In this document: piece by piece, positions 52,601 to 57,390 of the stretch
Position numbering within the stretch: the first letter of the stretch is position 1
How the letters are laid out: every line of letters starts with the position of its first letter
NCBI GenBank assembly: GCA_023362775.1
Contig: JALMGJ010000004.1
Span: 55,841,298 to 55,905,297 of the forward strand
DNA length: 64,000 nucleotides
From: Charina bottae
Lineage: Eukaryota; Chordata; Lepidosauria; Squamata; Charinaidae
Direction: 5' to 3'
The notes under the pieces: generated by a model
Seen by the model: only the letters and a program-made list of their open reading frames with translations
What the model was told of the DNA's origin: nothing
The model's database searches: none
Translations under genes and position numbers: made by a program

Positions 52601-53949
52601 TGTCTTGTCCCAATGCCTGGAGTCTGTGAGGGTCTGGGTAGGGAAGATTAGCAAGGCCAAGATCCTGAAAATATTCTTTAGTCCAAAGCTTTCCAAACTT
52701 TTCATGTTGGTAACACACTTTTTAGACATGCATCATTTTGCGACACACTCTTATAGCAGGGCACAAGGCAGGCACTAGGACCTGTGTGGAATCACAGCAG
52801 GTTTGGAGGCAGCAAGGCACAAGGCAGGCACTAGGACCTGCGTGGAATCACAGCAGGTTTGGAGGCAGCAAGGCACAAGGCAGGCACTAGGACCTGTGTG
52901 GAATCCTGGCAGAGATCGGAGGCAGCCAGGCACAAGGCAGGCACTAGGACCTGGGCGGAATCATGGCAGGGCAGGTTTGGAGGCAGCAGCAGCTGCAACA
53001 CACCCAGACACTGCAGCCAACACACTAACGTGTCCCGACACACAGTTTGGAAAGCTATGCTTTAGTCCTAGATTGGGTAGCACTTCTCCATTTCAGGACT
53101 GGTATGTAATTGTAAAGGGAAGAGGGAAGGACTTTGAAAGACAGGAGGAAGAGCCGCTACCAAGGGAAAGTCAGATACGAGGGGCCTGAGCCTGGGCCAA
53201 GAAAGTAGCTTGAGTAAATATCTCAGACAAGCCGTTCCTTAATTCAGATGAAGATAAAGGGAGAGAGAGGGAAGCACATTCAGGCTTGCAAGATTGATGT
53301 CAGCCCTGCAAGGCAGATCAGACTAAGAAATCCAATGTCATGTAGGTTAGTACTACCATTATTGCAACAGCTATAGGAACAGAATCTTGAAGATAGAAGT
53401 GGCACAGACAGTAATGGGCATGTGGCATCATTGCTCCATGAACTGCACTTGTTGCCAATTGCTTCCAGGTGCAGTCCAAGGAGCTGTTTGCCACTTATAA
53501 AGCCTTTCATGGCATAAGGCCCGGCTGTCTGCTGAACTGTCTGTCTCTGATCATTTCGGTCTGTTCTATAAGACTGGACAAAAGTAAGCATGCTCTGGAT
53601 CTCAGCGATCAAATAACATCACCTGATGAACCCAGGAAGTGGGAGGCGAGCCTTTAAAAGGATTCCATATGTTAGCCTGAATGGTATGATGCTGTAGCAG
53701 TGCTAGTTTGAGTTAGCATGTGTTTCATTAACAGGAAATCAAAATGAATGTTTTGTAGCCTGAAAGCACCAGAAGTATAGGCATTGAGAATATGTGACAG
53801 AGTATTAAACTAATTTGCATCTTTACTTTTTGTTTCCCCACTTCAGAGTTATTGGTGCTATGAGTAATTTTGAGGAATTCCGGAAAGCTTTCAACTGTCC
53901 AGAAAATACTACAATGAATCGAGGTGAAGATTCCTGTCGGCTTTGGTAG
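2560..53949 (+). CDS. PHEX: PHEX, exons 11-22 (C-terminal half, spliced)
   Basis: Twelve AG/GT-bounded exons join into 358 residues plus TAG. PHEX is a type II membrane zinc endopeptidase of family M13 (neprilysin/ECE), made by osteoblasts, osteocytes and odontoblasts; its loss raises FGF23 and causes hypophosphatemic rickets in mammals. Numbered as in the 749-residue mammalian protein, exon 11 starts at codon 392. The joined product shows the NAFYS substrate-binding stretch (exon 15), HEFTH with H580, E581 and H584 (exon 17), ENIAD with E642 and D646 (exon 19), H710 (exon 21) and the terminal CRLW typical of M13 enzymes (exon 22). All catalytic residues are kept and no frameshift or stop interrupts the exons, so the gene looks functional. 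Exon lengths 129, 102, 78, 104, 59, 55, 68, 131, 66, 105, 77 and 103 fit the known gene structure. Exons 1-10, with the membrane anchor, lie outside the window. The paralogues MME and ECE1 fit less well in wording and in exon layout. Confidence 0.97.
2955..3035 (+). repeat. LINE 3' tail fragment
   Basis: GCTGGTCATTGACAGAATAA resembles the tail of the 41-43.5 kb LINE; followed by (ATTC)n. Confidence 0.5.
3046..3504 (-). mobile_element. BovB/RTE LINE 5' end with endonuclease start
   Basis: On the minus strand, after the 177-bp 5' UTR part (3504-3328), the sequence reads into [16 protein letters not shown] (about 3100-3050), the start of the RTE apurinic-type endonuclease. The copy ends there. 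This is a rare 5'-end fragment, as most LINE copies keep the 3' end. Confidence 0.82.
3570..4540 (+). pseudogene. Decayed LINE reverse transcriptase, split by SINE
   Basis: The frame from about 3584 contains [14 protein letters not shown], a decayed form of the RT motif VRQGCxMSPxLFN, and later [10 protein letters not shown], typical of the thumb region. Similarity resumes after the SINE at 4023-4361. Many stops and frameshifts. The clade is uncertain, possibly RTE. Confidence 0.6.
4023..4361 (+). mobile_element. Sauria-type SINE, full length
   Basis: The tRNA-derived head has GTGGTGGCTCAGCGGGTAAG (box A) and GTTCGAATCCC (box B, about 4085). It ends with a BovB-like tail, GACACGACTGCACAAATGTG, and CCTTTACC repeats. 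RNA polymerase III SINEs of this design are mobilised by BovB in squamates. Confidence 0.88.
5190..5400 (-). repeat. Possible tRNA-derived SINE, decayed
   Basis: On the minus strand, TTAGTGCACTAATGAGCTGA followed by GTTGCCAGTTCATATTC has the spacing of A and B boxes. Weak. Confidence 0.3.
6347..6448 (+). CDS. PHEX: PHEX exon 12
   Basis: 102 bp, 34 codons, phase 0/0, acceptor TGCAG and donor GTAAGG. It encodes [16 protein letters not shown] and the following acidic/basic helix ending AIEK. The WAFIDML wording is characteristic of PHEX. Confidence 0.96.
6977..7713 (-). mobile_element. L2/CR1-clade LINE with long target duplication
   Basis: 157 open codons on the minus strand (7642-7169) with [71 protein letters not shown] and FRKDLKTWF, the C-terminus of L2/CR1 reverse transcriptases. 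The 3' UTR and (TAAA)n lie at the left. It is flanked by 6893-6976 and 7714-7792, which are copies of one another. Confidence 0.9.
7933..7960. repeat. (GT)n microsatellite
   Basis: About 14 GT units. Confidence 0.95.
8329..8385 (-). repeat. Possible RTE 3' end remnant
   Basis: GTTGTTGTTCAATTGCTTCCAACCC then TTTGTGACCTGATGG resembles the minus-strand BovB 3' end, but is heavily decayed. Confidence 0.4.
9253..9299. repeat. (AAAAG)n microsatellite
   Basis: About nine pure AAAAG units. Confidence 0.95.
9414..9499 (+). mobile_element. BovB LINE 3' end
   Basis: Encodes the C-terminal EDRKAW... then [11 protein letters not shown] and stop, followed by (AAC)n. This matches the terminal codons of the copies at 15.1 and 41.0 kb. 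Confidence 0.85.
10795..11025 (+). repeat. Ancient sauropsid interspersed repeat
   Basis: Typical wording: CTCAAGGCACCATACATAGT, ACTCTGTGAGGTGTGAGG, GGGCTGAGAGTGACTGATCC, AAAGTCACCCAGTGAG, then a tRNA-like AACACCTTAACTACACTGGC. Widespread in reptile genomes; whether SINE or LINE tail I cannot tell. Confidence 0.55.
12255..12760 (+). pseudogene. Decayed L2/CR1-type LINE
   Basis: The plus-strand text TTGGAAGCTGCACCTGGTGC, AAAATGCAGCTGC, GGAACTGTTTGGTTACTGGT, GTGCAATTCAAGGTGCTGGT corresponds to LxLVQNAAA, LHWLPV and FKVLV of the RT C-terminus, with several frame breaks. Confidence 0.6.
14219..14253. repeat. (ATG)n microsatellite
   Basis: About 11 units at the edge of an RTE-like remnant. Confidence 0.95.
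14254..14405 (-). repeat. RTE-like LINE 3' remnant
   Basis: Follows the (ATG)n tract. CGTTCAATCATGTCTGATTC and the text after it read as a decayed RTE 3' coding end on the minus strand. It lies between (ATG)n and (AATC)n arrays. Confidence 0.45.
14408..14450. repeat. (AATC)n microsatellite
   Basis: About ten AATC units. The bases before and after the intervening RTE-like remnant (AAAAGTACACGTG at 14207 and AAAAGTACATGT at 14449) are near copies, so the remnant may have a target duplication that includes AATCAAAAGTACAYGT. Confidence 0.9.
15027..15797 (-). mobile_element. BovB LINE, RT C-terminal half
   Basis: 232 open codons on the minus strand (15787-15089). They carry [61 protein letters not shown] and FGHLMRR, the signature of the RTE-BovB reverse transcriptase C-terminus. 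The 3' end (minus strand) finishes with GACACGACTG and AAC repeats at 15027. It is truncated just after the catalytic YADD region. Confidence 0.93.
19040..19300 (-). mobile_element. Second Penelope-type terminal fragment
   Basis: A segment of different sequence from the 19.4 and 41-43 kb elements but with the same architecture on the minus strand: CTGAAGA, hairpin, GAAACGTC. It is followed on the + strand by a pyrimidine-poor, T/G-rich region (about 19150-19285). I take it to be the end of another Penelope family. Boundaries are approximate and no target duplication was found. Confidence 0.65.
19108..19157 (-). ncRNA. Hammerhead ribozyme candidate (best in window)
   Basis: On the minus strand: stem I strand TTTTTGCA, core CTGAAGA (19149-19143), one unpaired T, stem II GTTGCC/GGCAAT with loop TAGCCT, GAAA, minimal stem III AC/GT, cleavage triplet GTC (19118-19116), then TGCAAGAA. 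The two outer strands pair over 8 bp with one wobble. All invariant core bases are present. A minimal stem III is usual for Penelope hammerheads. Confidence 0.72.
19337..19540. mobile_element. Mini Penelope element: inverted termini only
   Basis: 204 bp flanked by an exact 14-bp duplication, TACCAGAGGCTGAT (19323-19336 and 19541-19554). The left half reads as the reverse complement of the terminal repeat of the 41.4-43.4 kb element; the right half is the same repeat in + orientation. No coding sequence remains. The halves meet around 19450-19453. It looks like a single retrotransposed unit, not a chance remnant, because the duplication brackets both halves. Confidence 0.88.
19454..19510 (+). 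ncRNA. Hammerhead-like motif in mini Penelope element
   Basis: CTGAAGA at 19463-19469, stem II GCTCCTT/AAGGAGC, GAAAC at 19489-19493 and CTGAG downstream opposite CTCAG upstream. The left half holds the antisense partner, but its CTGAAGA is broken, leaving TGAAG after the junction. Confidence 0.6.
21385..21862 (-). pseudogene. L2/CR1-clade LINE 3' end
   Basis: Minus-strand frame with [33 protein letters not shown], homologous to the 7.2 kb copy, plus a 3' UTR with CCGCCCAAC and GACTCTGGGCGGCTTACA on +. Confidence 0.85.
22590..22667 (+). CDS. PHEX: PHEX exon 13
   Basis: 78 bp, 26 codons, donor GTAAGT. It encodes [18 protein letters not shown] and on to KT. The acceptor is preceded by a pyrimidine tract ending CTGAAG. 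The second half (YIAEGIK) is the less conserved part of this exon. Confidence 0.95.
24100..25470 (+). pseudogene. LINE 3' half with CPCG knuckle, split by SINE
   Basis: The frame 24151-24432 reads [31 protein letters not shown], an RT thumb/connection region. After the SINE, 25080-25200 reads [19 protein letters not shown], a C-terminal Cys-rich knuckle. The tail ends GGACCATGATACAGTA. I cannot name the clade with confidence. Confidence 0.65.
24663..24872 (+). mobile_element. Sauria-type SINE, 3'-truncated
   Basis: The same head and body as 4023-4361, up to GGTAACAGCATTCC; the BovB-like tail is missing. It interrupts the LINE at 24.1-25.5 kb. Confidence 0.86.
25594..25697 (+). CDS. PHEX: PHEX exon 14
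   Basis: 104 bp, enters in phase 0 and leaves after two bases of a Glu codon; acceptor TTTCCAG, donor GTGAGT. It encodes [15 protein letters not shown], then [15 protein letters not shown], the stretch before the substrate-binding loop. Confidence 0.96.
27162..27288. mobile_element. Palindromic hAT MITE, copy 1
   Basis: 127 bp with 8-bp duplication CTCTAGGA (27154-27161 and 27289-27296). The two halves are imperfect reverse complements (AACTTTAAGATGTGTGGAC and its complement), so it folds as a hairpin. No coding capacity. Confidence 0.9.
28352..28424 (+). repeat. L2/CR1 LINE 3' tail
   Basis: ATGCCCAGAGTTGTTCTGGA, GGCGGC and TAAATAAATAAATAAATAAA form a short plus-strand 3' end of the same family. 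Confidence 0.6.
29005..29060 (+). mobile_element. SINE 3' tail fragment
   Basis: CCTAGAGTCCTACAGGACTG, then CACAAATG and AACCTTTACC, is the BovB-like tail of the Sauria-type SINE without its tRNA head. Confidence 0.6.
30698..30756 (+). CDS. PHEX: PHEX exon 15
   Basis: 59 bp, acceptor CAATAG, donor GTGAGT. It completes the split Glu codon and encodes [23 protein letters not shown] is the family's substrate-backbone binding motif (NAYY/NAFY in M13 enzymes). Confidence 0.96.
31795..31880 (+). repeat. Possible tRNA-derived SINE head
   Basis: GTGTAGTGGCTATGATCTTC and GGTTGCTGGTTCAAAACCC have the order and spacing of pol III A and B boxes. No family assigned. Confidence 0.3.
32722..33524 (-). mobile_element. 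BovB LINE fragment retaining YADD
   Basis: A minus-strand frame runs from [18 protein letters not shown] to [10 protein letters not shown], a more diverged BovB relative than the 15.1 kb copy. The 5' truncation point abuts an (AC)n tract (33525-33566), so the frame there extends artificially into repeated Cys-Val. Confidence 0.92.
33525..33566. repeat. (AC)n microsatellite
   Basis: About 21 units, abutting the 5' truncation point of a BovB copy. Confidence 0.95.
34679..34704. repeat. (AT)n microsatellite
   Basis: About 13 AT units. Confidence 0.95.
34774..34860. repeat. Purine-only GAAA/GAAATA/GAGAAA tract
   Basis: Almost entirely purine on the + strand with only occasional T; (GAAATA) grades into (GAGAAA) units. 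Confidence 0.9.
35390..36330. repeat. Tandem ~240-bp self-complementary units
   Basis: Unit starts, marked by AGGCTCCGGGGACC, lie at 35401, 35648, 35882 and 36126. Each unit contains a 32-bp arm (GGGCAGG through TGCCCTC) and, about 130 bp later, its exact reverse complement. At unit junctions the arms come together around a (GCA)n tip near 35615, 35850 and 36095, giving hairpins with arms of roughly 50 bp. Confidence 0.9.
36397..36470. repeat. (TG)n(CG)n quasi-palindrome
   Basis: Alternating TG then CG (36397-36420), GATTAC, a 9-base spacer, GTAATC, then GCGCGC and (CA)n to 36470. The two halves are near reverse complements, so the stretch is both Z-DNA-prone and cruciform-prone. It lies inside the 35.2-36.8 kb hAT element. 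Confidence 0.8.
37114..37241. mobile_element. Palindromic hAT MITE, copy 2
   Basis: 128 bp with 8-bp duplication CTCTACCT (37106-37113 and 37242-37249). Same family as 27162-27288, with a better preserved palindrome centre. It ends fewer than 100 bp before PHEX exon 16. Confidence 0.9.
37338..37392 (+). CDS. PHEX: PHEX exon 16
   Basis: 55 bp, acceptor CACAG, donor GTAAAA (weak at +5). It encodes [19 protein letters not shown] across its split ends. A palindromic hAT element with an 8-bp duplication sits only 88 bp upstream (37114-37241 plus flank). Confidence 0.95.
38250..38346 (+). mobile_element. SINE 3' fragment
   Basis: Matches the last 97 bp of the 4.0 kb SINE: GGCTCTTCAGCTATCAAATG, GAGTCGGACACAACTGCACA and GGGGGGAACCTTTACC. 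Confidence 0.82.
40405..41017 (+). pseudogene. BovB LINE fragment with frameshift
   Basis: Encodes the same RT C-terminus as 15.1 kb, but a 4-bp loss near 40675, compared with that copy, shifts the frame at CWRR. The second frame resumes at [17 protein letters not shown] and reaches [10 protein letters not shown] and stop, then (AAC)n. It lies next to the LINE that hosts the Penelope element. Confidence 0.92.
41396..41448 (-). ncRNA. Hammerhead-like motif, left end of Penelope element
   Basis: The same motif as at the right end, on the opposite strand: TCTTCAG at 41432-41438 is CTGAAGA read on the minus strand and GTTTC at 41408-41412 is GAAAC. Stem II is identical. Outer strands CTCAG and CTGAG can pair. 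The inverted placement means a + strand transcript contains one copy in antisense form. Confidence 0.6.
41444..43147 (+). CDS. Penelope-like RT / GIY-YIG protein, N-truncated
   Basis: The frame is open from 41444 to the TAG at 43145, with no ATG near the left end; the conserved similarity starts around the TTG at 41489, so this is a truncated frame rather than a gene with its own start. Counting from that [18 protein letters not shown] at 53-67 (RT fingers), FDVSSLF at 122-128 (first catalytic Asp), [16 protein letters not shown] at 186-201, RYVDD at 223-227 (catalytic Asp pair), FLDCEV at 265-270. Then a GIY-YIG nuclease: VVYAIQC at 420-426, [18 protein letters not shown] at 433-450, and RWFERG...KES around 485-495 with the expected Glu. 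The proteins copy element RNA and nick the target. It probably depends on another copy for mobility, since the N-terminal RT1 region is lacking. Confidence 0.92.
   Translation, partial: AKWFSGSKHNKITSLLEDHHTYEKLKRDPTSNYKKKVIDSLKQLEHDGSIDRITYHRLYPGEAIPCIYGLPKIHKEGTPLRPIVSSINSVTYNIAKHLSTILAPLVGHSEHHIHNSEEFVSKAKILKLDTDETMVSFDVSSLFTSIPTTHALSAVRKRLEEDSTLERRNHLNPNQICHLLDLCLNTTYFTYRGDFYRQKHGCAMGSPVSPIVANLYMEEVEKKALNTFQGMVPTHWFRYVDDTWVKIKAQEVQAFTDHINTIDANISFTREDTKDNRLAFLDCEVLIGTSGKLEIGIYRKPTHTDQYLMFDSHHPLQHKLGVIRTLSHRAETIPTSMDSKKNENQHLRTALKACGYPNWAFTKSKSTRPKTATDRAETQSKRKNLVIPYMAGVSEKIKRIFGKHHIPVYFKPTNTLRQRLVHPKDQTPKDKESNVVYAIQCSEECSELYIGETKQPLYRRMAQHRRSNNTGPESAVYLHLKEKGHSFEDINVHILDREDRWFERGVKESIYANLENPSLNRGGGLRHNLSPIFLPALSSVPRKIKTISQAQQQHGNLNDPPLDDKGT
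43236..43291 (+). ncRNA. Hammerhead-like motif, right end of Penelope element
   Basis: Core CTGAAGA (43246-43252) fits C3-U4-G5-A6-N7-G8-A9. It is followed by a 7-bp stem II, GCTCCTT/AAGGAGC with loop GGAT, then GAAAC (43272-43276) and GTTTC. One unpaired A precedes stem II. Stem III is minimal (AC/GT), as in Penelope hammerheads thought to act as dimers. Outer strands have complementary potential, but the junction next to the core is imperfect here. Activity is unproven. Confidence 0.65.
43563..43637. repeat. (CA)n(GA)n compound microsatellite
   Basis: About 15 CA units followed by about 20 GA-type units with GGGA interruptions. Confidence 0.95.
45633..45700 (+). CDS. PHEX: PHEX exon 17, catalytic HEFTH
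   Basis: 68 bp, acceptor TTTTTCAG, donor GTGAGT. It encodes [24 protein letters not shown] (45670-45684) is the HExxH zinc motif: both His bind zinc and the Glu is the catalytic base. Confidence 0.97.
46068..46198 (+). CDS. PHEX: PHEX exon 18
   Basis: 131 bp, acceptor ATGCAG, donor GTAAGT. It encodes [20 protein letters not shown], then [20 protein letters not shown] and GLN. The Cys in KTKCM is one of the conserved disulfide cysteines of M13 proteins. Confidence 0.96.
46464..46531. repeat. (ATCC)n/(ATCT)n microsatellite
   Basis: About 11 ATCC units, then ATCT variants, abutting an L2/CR1 3' end. Confidence 0.93.
46530..47012 (-). pseudogene. L2/CR1-clade LINE 3' end
   Basis: Left 3' UTR (TATATGGCTGCCTATCTCAC, AACTCTGGGCAACATACA) and decayed minus-strand coding (CCAGGTCTTGAGGGACTTCC to CCCCATGCCATGAAGGGCTT). 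It is preceded by (ATCC)n. Confidence 0.75.
47105..47315 (+). repeat. Squamate repeat, class uncertain
   Basis: Ends GGTTGTTAAGTGAGGACTACCTGTA, a phrase I associate with a common squamate repeat, perhaps a DNA transposon. No inverted ends or target duplication were verified. Confidence 0.4.
47561..47626 (+). CDS. PHEX: PHEX exon 19, third zinc ligand
   Basis: 66 bp, 22 codons, acceptor TCCTAG, donor GTAGGC. It encodes [20 protein letters not shown] and FR. In the ENIAD motif the Glu is the third zinc ligand and the Asp orients the catalytic His pair. Confidence 0.96.
47759..47863 (+). CDS. PHEX: PHEX exon 20
   Basis: 105 bp, 35 codons, separated from exon 19 by a 132-bp intron, the shortest here. 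It encodes [20 protein letters not shown], then [15 protein letters not shown]. The donor is GTGAGT. Confidence 0.96.
47990..48046. repeat. (CTGC)n(CTTC)n/(CCTT)n tract
   Basis: Pyrimidine-rich tetranucleotide array in PHEX intron 20. Confidence 0.92.
48403..48479 (+). CDS. PHEX: PHEX exon 21
   Basis: 77 bp, acceptor TTATCTTAG, donor GTACTT, which keeps only the GT and is the weakest donor in this set. It encodes [20 protein letters not shown], then SPPQF. The His of VHSPP is the transition-state-stabilising H710. Confidence 0.95.
48570..48823 (-). mobile_element. Sauria SINE, second subfamily
   Basis: The minus-strand head has a box B (GGATTCGAACTGCC read on +) and TGAGCCACC. The body has GTTGCCCGGGGGACGCCCG and TTTCATGTCCC on +, as in the classic Sauria SINE of iguanians, unlike the 4.0 kb subfamily. 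Confidence 0.82.
48990..49303. mobile_element. Non-autonomous hAT element A, GC triplet interior
   Basis: 314 bp with exact 8-bp duplication ATCTATAT (48982-48989 and 49304-49311). Left end CAGTGCTTTCCAAA, right end the complement of CATAGCTTTCCAAAC. The interior is rich in CGG/CCG and CAG/CTG triplets and partly self-complementary, with many CpGs. No coding capacity. Confidence 0.87.
49495..49690 (+). repeat. Squamate repeat, same family as 47.1 kb
   Basis: CAGTCATGTGACTGTGATTT, CCTGCCAGCTTCCCATAAGC and AAAGTCAATGGGGAAGCC resemble the interior of the 47.1 kb repeat family. Confidence 0.4.
52684..53059. mobile_element. Non-autonomous hAT element B, minisatellite interior
   Basis: 376 bp with exact 8-bp duplication CTTTAGTC (52676-52683 and 53060-53067). 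Its ends match element A (GCTTTCCAAAC and GTTTGGAAAGC, with GACACACAGTTTGGAAAGCTATG-type right end in both), but its interior is four copies of a 56-bp repeat. It splits an older L2/CR1 LINE. Confidence 0.87.
52758..52985. repeat. 56-bp minisatellite, about four copies
   Basis: Units begin GGCACAAGGCAGGCACTAGG at about 52758, 52814, 52870 and 52929. The first three are nearly identical; the last is more diverged. There are no unique spacers, so this is not a CRISPR array. Confidence 0.88.
53847..53949 (+). CDS. PHEX: PHEX exon 22, last coding exon
   Basis: 103 bp coding part, acceptor CTTCAG. It completes the split Arg codon, encodes [20 protein letters not shown], then [13 protein letters not shown], and stops with TAG at 53947-53949. 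The penultimate Cys and terminal Trp are invariant in M13 enzymes. Confidence 0.96.
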
Positions 53950-56475
53950 CACTTCCTCTGGAATCCTGTAGAGAAATCACGCCTTCATTTCACTGACTTG
54001 CTATTGCTTCAGAACTGCATTGATCAGCTGTGGACCAATAGTTTGTTCTGTAGCATTCCCATCCTGGTGCTTGACCCAAACAGTTCTGCCATTATTTAAT
54101 TGCTTGTTCATAAGCACAGAATAATTCAAAATGTAGCATATAGAAAAGAACAGGTCATTTTTAAAAAATATATGTTCTTTATAAAGTTCATAACCAATAC
54201 AAATCTGTAATATAGTACTCTGATTGCTATGAAGCAATGCAACATTAGCAAGATTACAATGCTGTATTTCCACTTTTTTGTGGTGGTCAGGCTGATATTT
54301 GAAATTAGTCAATTGGCATATCCAAAACCATACAAACCGACATATTCAGTAAAATACTGATTCTCAGCAATCACATGCATCTTTCCTCTACCTTCTTCAG
54401 GTGTTGATCAGAAGGATCTTTGAGAGCAAAACTCTAAGAATAAGGTTGCTTAACCTATTCTCTTTCCACTGCCTCTCTCAGTTGTGTGGTGGAAAAGATA
54501 CAAATGAAGCACATTGTGTTCAGTTTTAGCTTCAGACATGTATGCTGCCTTCCACCTATGAATGCATATCAATTTCTGTATGATGCACACATACAACACA
54601 CACACACTCATAATCTATTTTTCAATTTATGTAATACCAATTTGATGGGAAAGTGCCTTTAAGGCACTTTTTCTTTCTTAATGTTGCTTTCCCCATACTG
54701 CTTTAGCTGCCAATTAATCAGGCTTCCATTCTAACTAGTATTTACCTCATACACAAAGCTGAAAAGCAAAAACAATAAACCCCCCTCCTCAGCTGTAGTG
54801 AATATGGCAACATGGCAATAACATTTCTCAATGTGCAGACTCATCCATCCTATGTGCATCGCAGATCCTTTACCTGAATTCTAGGCATCATTTATCTTCA
54901 TAATATAATGAACTAAAAGAACTGTGAAGTGGATAATTCTGAAGCAGAAACATCACAATCATTTAAAAGTCAGATGCCTGATCCTGACCCTGTAATGCCA
55001 GTCTAAGCACTTTCTCCACATATCTTTAGCAACTTGGATGTTGTAGCTTTTTGCTCCACACTGGTTAGGCATGCAAAAACTTGGGTATATCATTAAATCC
55101 TTGCTGAGTTAATTGCACATTGGCCTCATGACAAATGCTTTTGATAATATGCAAAGAGTAGATTTTCTAAAAGAGTGGGTTTTTAATCTACATAATATAC
55201 TGTTCTGGACCTGAACAGCATATAGGGAAATAAAGCAGAGGGATGTTTTGCAGCATTACATAATGTCCACTTGCTCAGAGAAGGGAAGAACTTCCTCCCA
55301 GGCACCACCACTTGCTTGCAAAGTAGGAAGCCTTAAAGGGGCAGCTTCTGGCATGGAGCCCAGCACTGCTTTGTCTTTCTGAGAGTTCTTATTGGGCGTA
55401 ATGCCAGGATTGGTCCAATAATTCCTGTGGACTGCAGAGCTATTGGAAGTGACAGTGCTGATTCACAGCCGCAGATGGACTCAAGGGGGGCAATTATAGT
55501 TCAGCTCAAAAGATTTGAGCATTTCTAGTATCTTAGGCTTAGAAGTCTCCATTGCAGAAGAGATCAGGAACTTGCAGTGACAACATTGATTCCATGGAGT
55601 CCGTGACCGTAGAGGGTCACCTTAGAGCTCTAGGATCTCAATATAAAAAGATCCCATAGACAGAAAGTTTTACTATGTCAGACTGTGTTTCAGAAGATTG
55701 GCACCGTCCACTGATCCTGTGAAAGAAAAGCTGCTTCTATGCTGCTGTAATAAATTACAGAGCCTGTTGCTTTGAGTATATACAGACTTTACTATACACA
55801 GCACAGAAATATATTCAGACACGACCCTTAACCAACTCCATACAAACTACCCCACACTTAATATATCTCAACCACGATATATATACACTCAATATTGCTG
55901 ATTTATTTCTATACACAGGTGTAGCTCATTAGCATTGCATCATCATTCCTTCAAGGATGGTGATCTCACCCAGCACTTGCTGCTCTCTACTTTGTACATT
56001 CTTATCAGACCAGTAAAATATAAAGAATAAAATATATTTCTTTTTACATACACTGACATACTACACTATAGTAACAGTAGGATTCTTGCTGGTAAAGTTT
56101 TGAGTAAAGAGTGAGAGAATCATATACCTTTTTCCAGTTTTTTTAACTGCTTAAATCACCTACCTTTTCCAGGAAAAAAAAATATTTCCATATAAAAATA
56201 GTTTTAGATATATTGCTGTATACATTTCTGCACATTTATATTTAAGGAGATGGAACTGAATACTAACTGGTTGAAATAGTAGGATAATTTTGTTAACTAT
56301 CATATACAGTAAGCATTCCCATATCACAGATGAAGATAATTAAAATGACAGTGTTTTTATCCATTGTATGACATTTTTCTACTGTAATCTGCTTTTGAGT
56401 TCACTTGTGAAAAAAGATGTGATAAGTTTTTAATAAATAAATCTTACAAGCTATTCCAATATTTTTTGTTGTCTT
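53950..56475 (+). other. PHEX: PHEX 3' UTR (inferred)
   Basis: AT-rich sequence after the stop with no recognisable repeat over its length, unlike the DNA on both sides, which fits a retained 3' UTR. It contains several AATAAA hexamers (54774, 55229, 56026, 56432, 56436). Long 3' UTRs are known for PHEX. The exact end is inferred. Confidence 0.6.
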
Positions 56476-56485
56476 TATGTCAGAG
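56432..56485 (+). terminator. PHEX: Probable PHEX polyadenylation site
   Basis: Two overlapping AATAAA hexamers (56432-56437 and 56436-56441) are followed about 20 bp later by a T/GT-rich stretch (56460-56480). This is the normal signal-plus-downstream-element layout. The other AATAAA hexamers in the UTR lack such a good GT-rich follower. Confidence 0.5.
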
Positions 56486-57144
56486 TGAACAGGAAGAAAG
56501 GAACCCGAGTACCAAGCACTATTCAGTTGCCTATAAGGGAGCATCTGTGCTAATATTATATGGGCGATATCAGGGCAATTCTAAATTGAGTCTTAGCCCC
56601 AGTTAAATATTGTGCTGGCAGTAAGTGCAGCATAAACAGCAGGAAAGGATAAGGTTATTTACAAAAGATTCCTAATATATTTTGGATTTAGGAAAATATT
56701 GGTCACAACTTTGTTATAGGTCTACAAGACATTTAGTGTAACATAAAATCTGAATAATCCAAATTCTATACTTGGCCACCTGATTCTATGAGTCTATGCT
56801 GAGAAACCTTGGGGACGAGAGCTTTCCTGCCAACTGGGTTTGGGCCTTGGGCCCTTCTTCCTTAGCCTCTTATGGGCACTCTCTTAACGGGGTCAGGTCA
56901 CAGTTTTTCACCACCCACTAAATAAAAATTTAAAAAATAGAGTAGAAAAATAGAACAACAAATAAGAAGACTACAAAAACTCCACAGCAAAAGAGTATTT
57001 GTAGCCTATATACAGCTTCAGTGTATGAAGCCAATCAAATTGCTAAGGGGAGGAAATACTATGAACAGCATCTGCTACTATTATAAATCACCTCTGAGTC
57101 ATTGCCATATTTCCAGAGTTAGAAGAGGTAAGCAAGGCCTCAGC

Positions 57145-57390
57145 AGAATAAGAACATACAGTAAGCAGTGCCCTGCTGGATGAGACTCCTGGCCCTTCTA
57201 GTCCAGCAGTCTGTTCTAATAGTGGCCAACCAGCTGCATAAGGAAGCCCACTAGTCTCCCAGCAGATGGCCTTCAGAGGCAGTCACACTAGATCCCCCTG
57301 ACTTCCATGAATTGGTCCCATCTTTTTTGAAGACAGCCAAGCTGGTGGCCAGCTCCACATCTCACGGTAAAATACATTGGCCGAGTACAT
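57145..57390 (+). repeat. Old sauropsid repeat, class uncertain
   Basis: AAGAACATACAGTAAGCAGT, GCCCTGCTGGATGAGACTCC, CTTCTAGTCCAGCAGTCTGT and GTGGCCAACCAGCTGC are the phrases of an interspersed repeat common in reptile genomes. I do not know its class. Confidence 0.5.

Larger units (their letters stand above)
52390..53660 (+). pseudogene. L2/CR1-type RT fragment, split by hAT element B
   Basis: 52440-52670 reads [20 protein letters not shown], a decayed VPQGSxLSPLLFNI, then [12 protein letters not shown], where the catalytic YADDTQL has become SAENTQL, then [16 protein letters not shown]. After the hAT insertion, 53430-53530 reads through [24 protein letters not shown] thumb sequence. The catalytic Asp residues are lost. 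Confidence 0.75.
48480..53846 (+). other. PHEX: PHEX intron 21
   Basis: 5367 bp. Holds a Sauria SINE (48570-48823), two hAT elements with matching termini (48990-49303 and 52684-53059), an unclassified repeat (49495-49690) and an L2/CR1 reverse transcriptase fragment (52390-53660). 49700-52380 is AT-rich with nothing recognised. Confidence 0.8.

Noticed and set aside
52758..52985. CRISPR-like array
   Set aside because: The 56-bp units are head-to-tail without unique spacers, in a eukaryotic transposon.
54774..54779. AATAAA as the main PHEX poly(A) signal
   Set aside because: Followed by a C-rich stretch without a GT-rich element. It may serve as a minor site, but 56432 is better.
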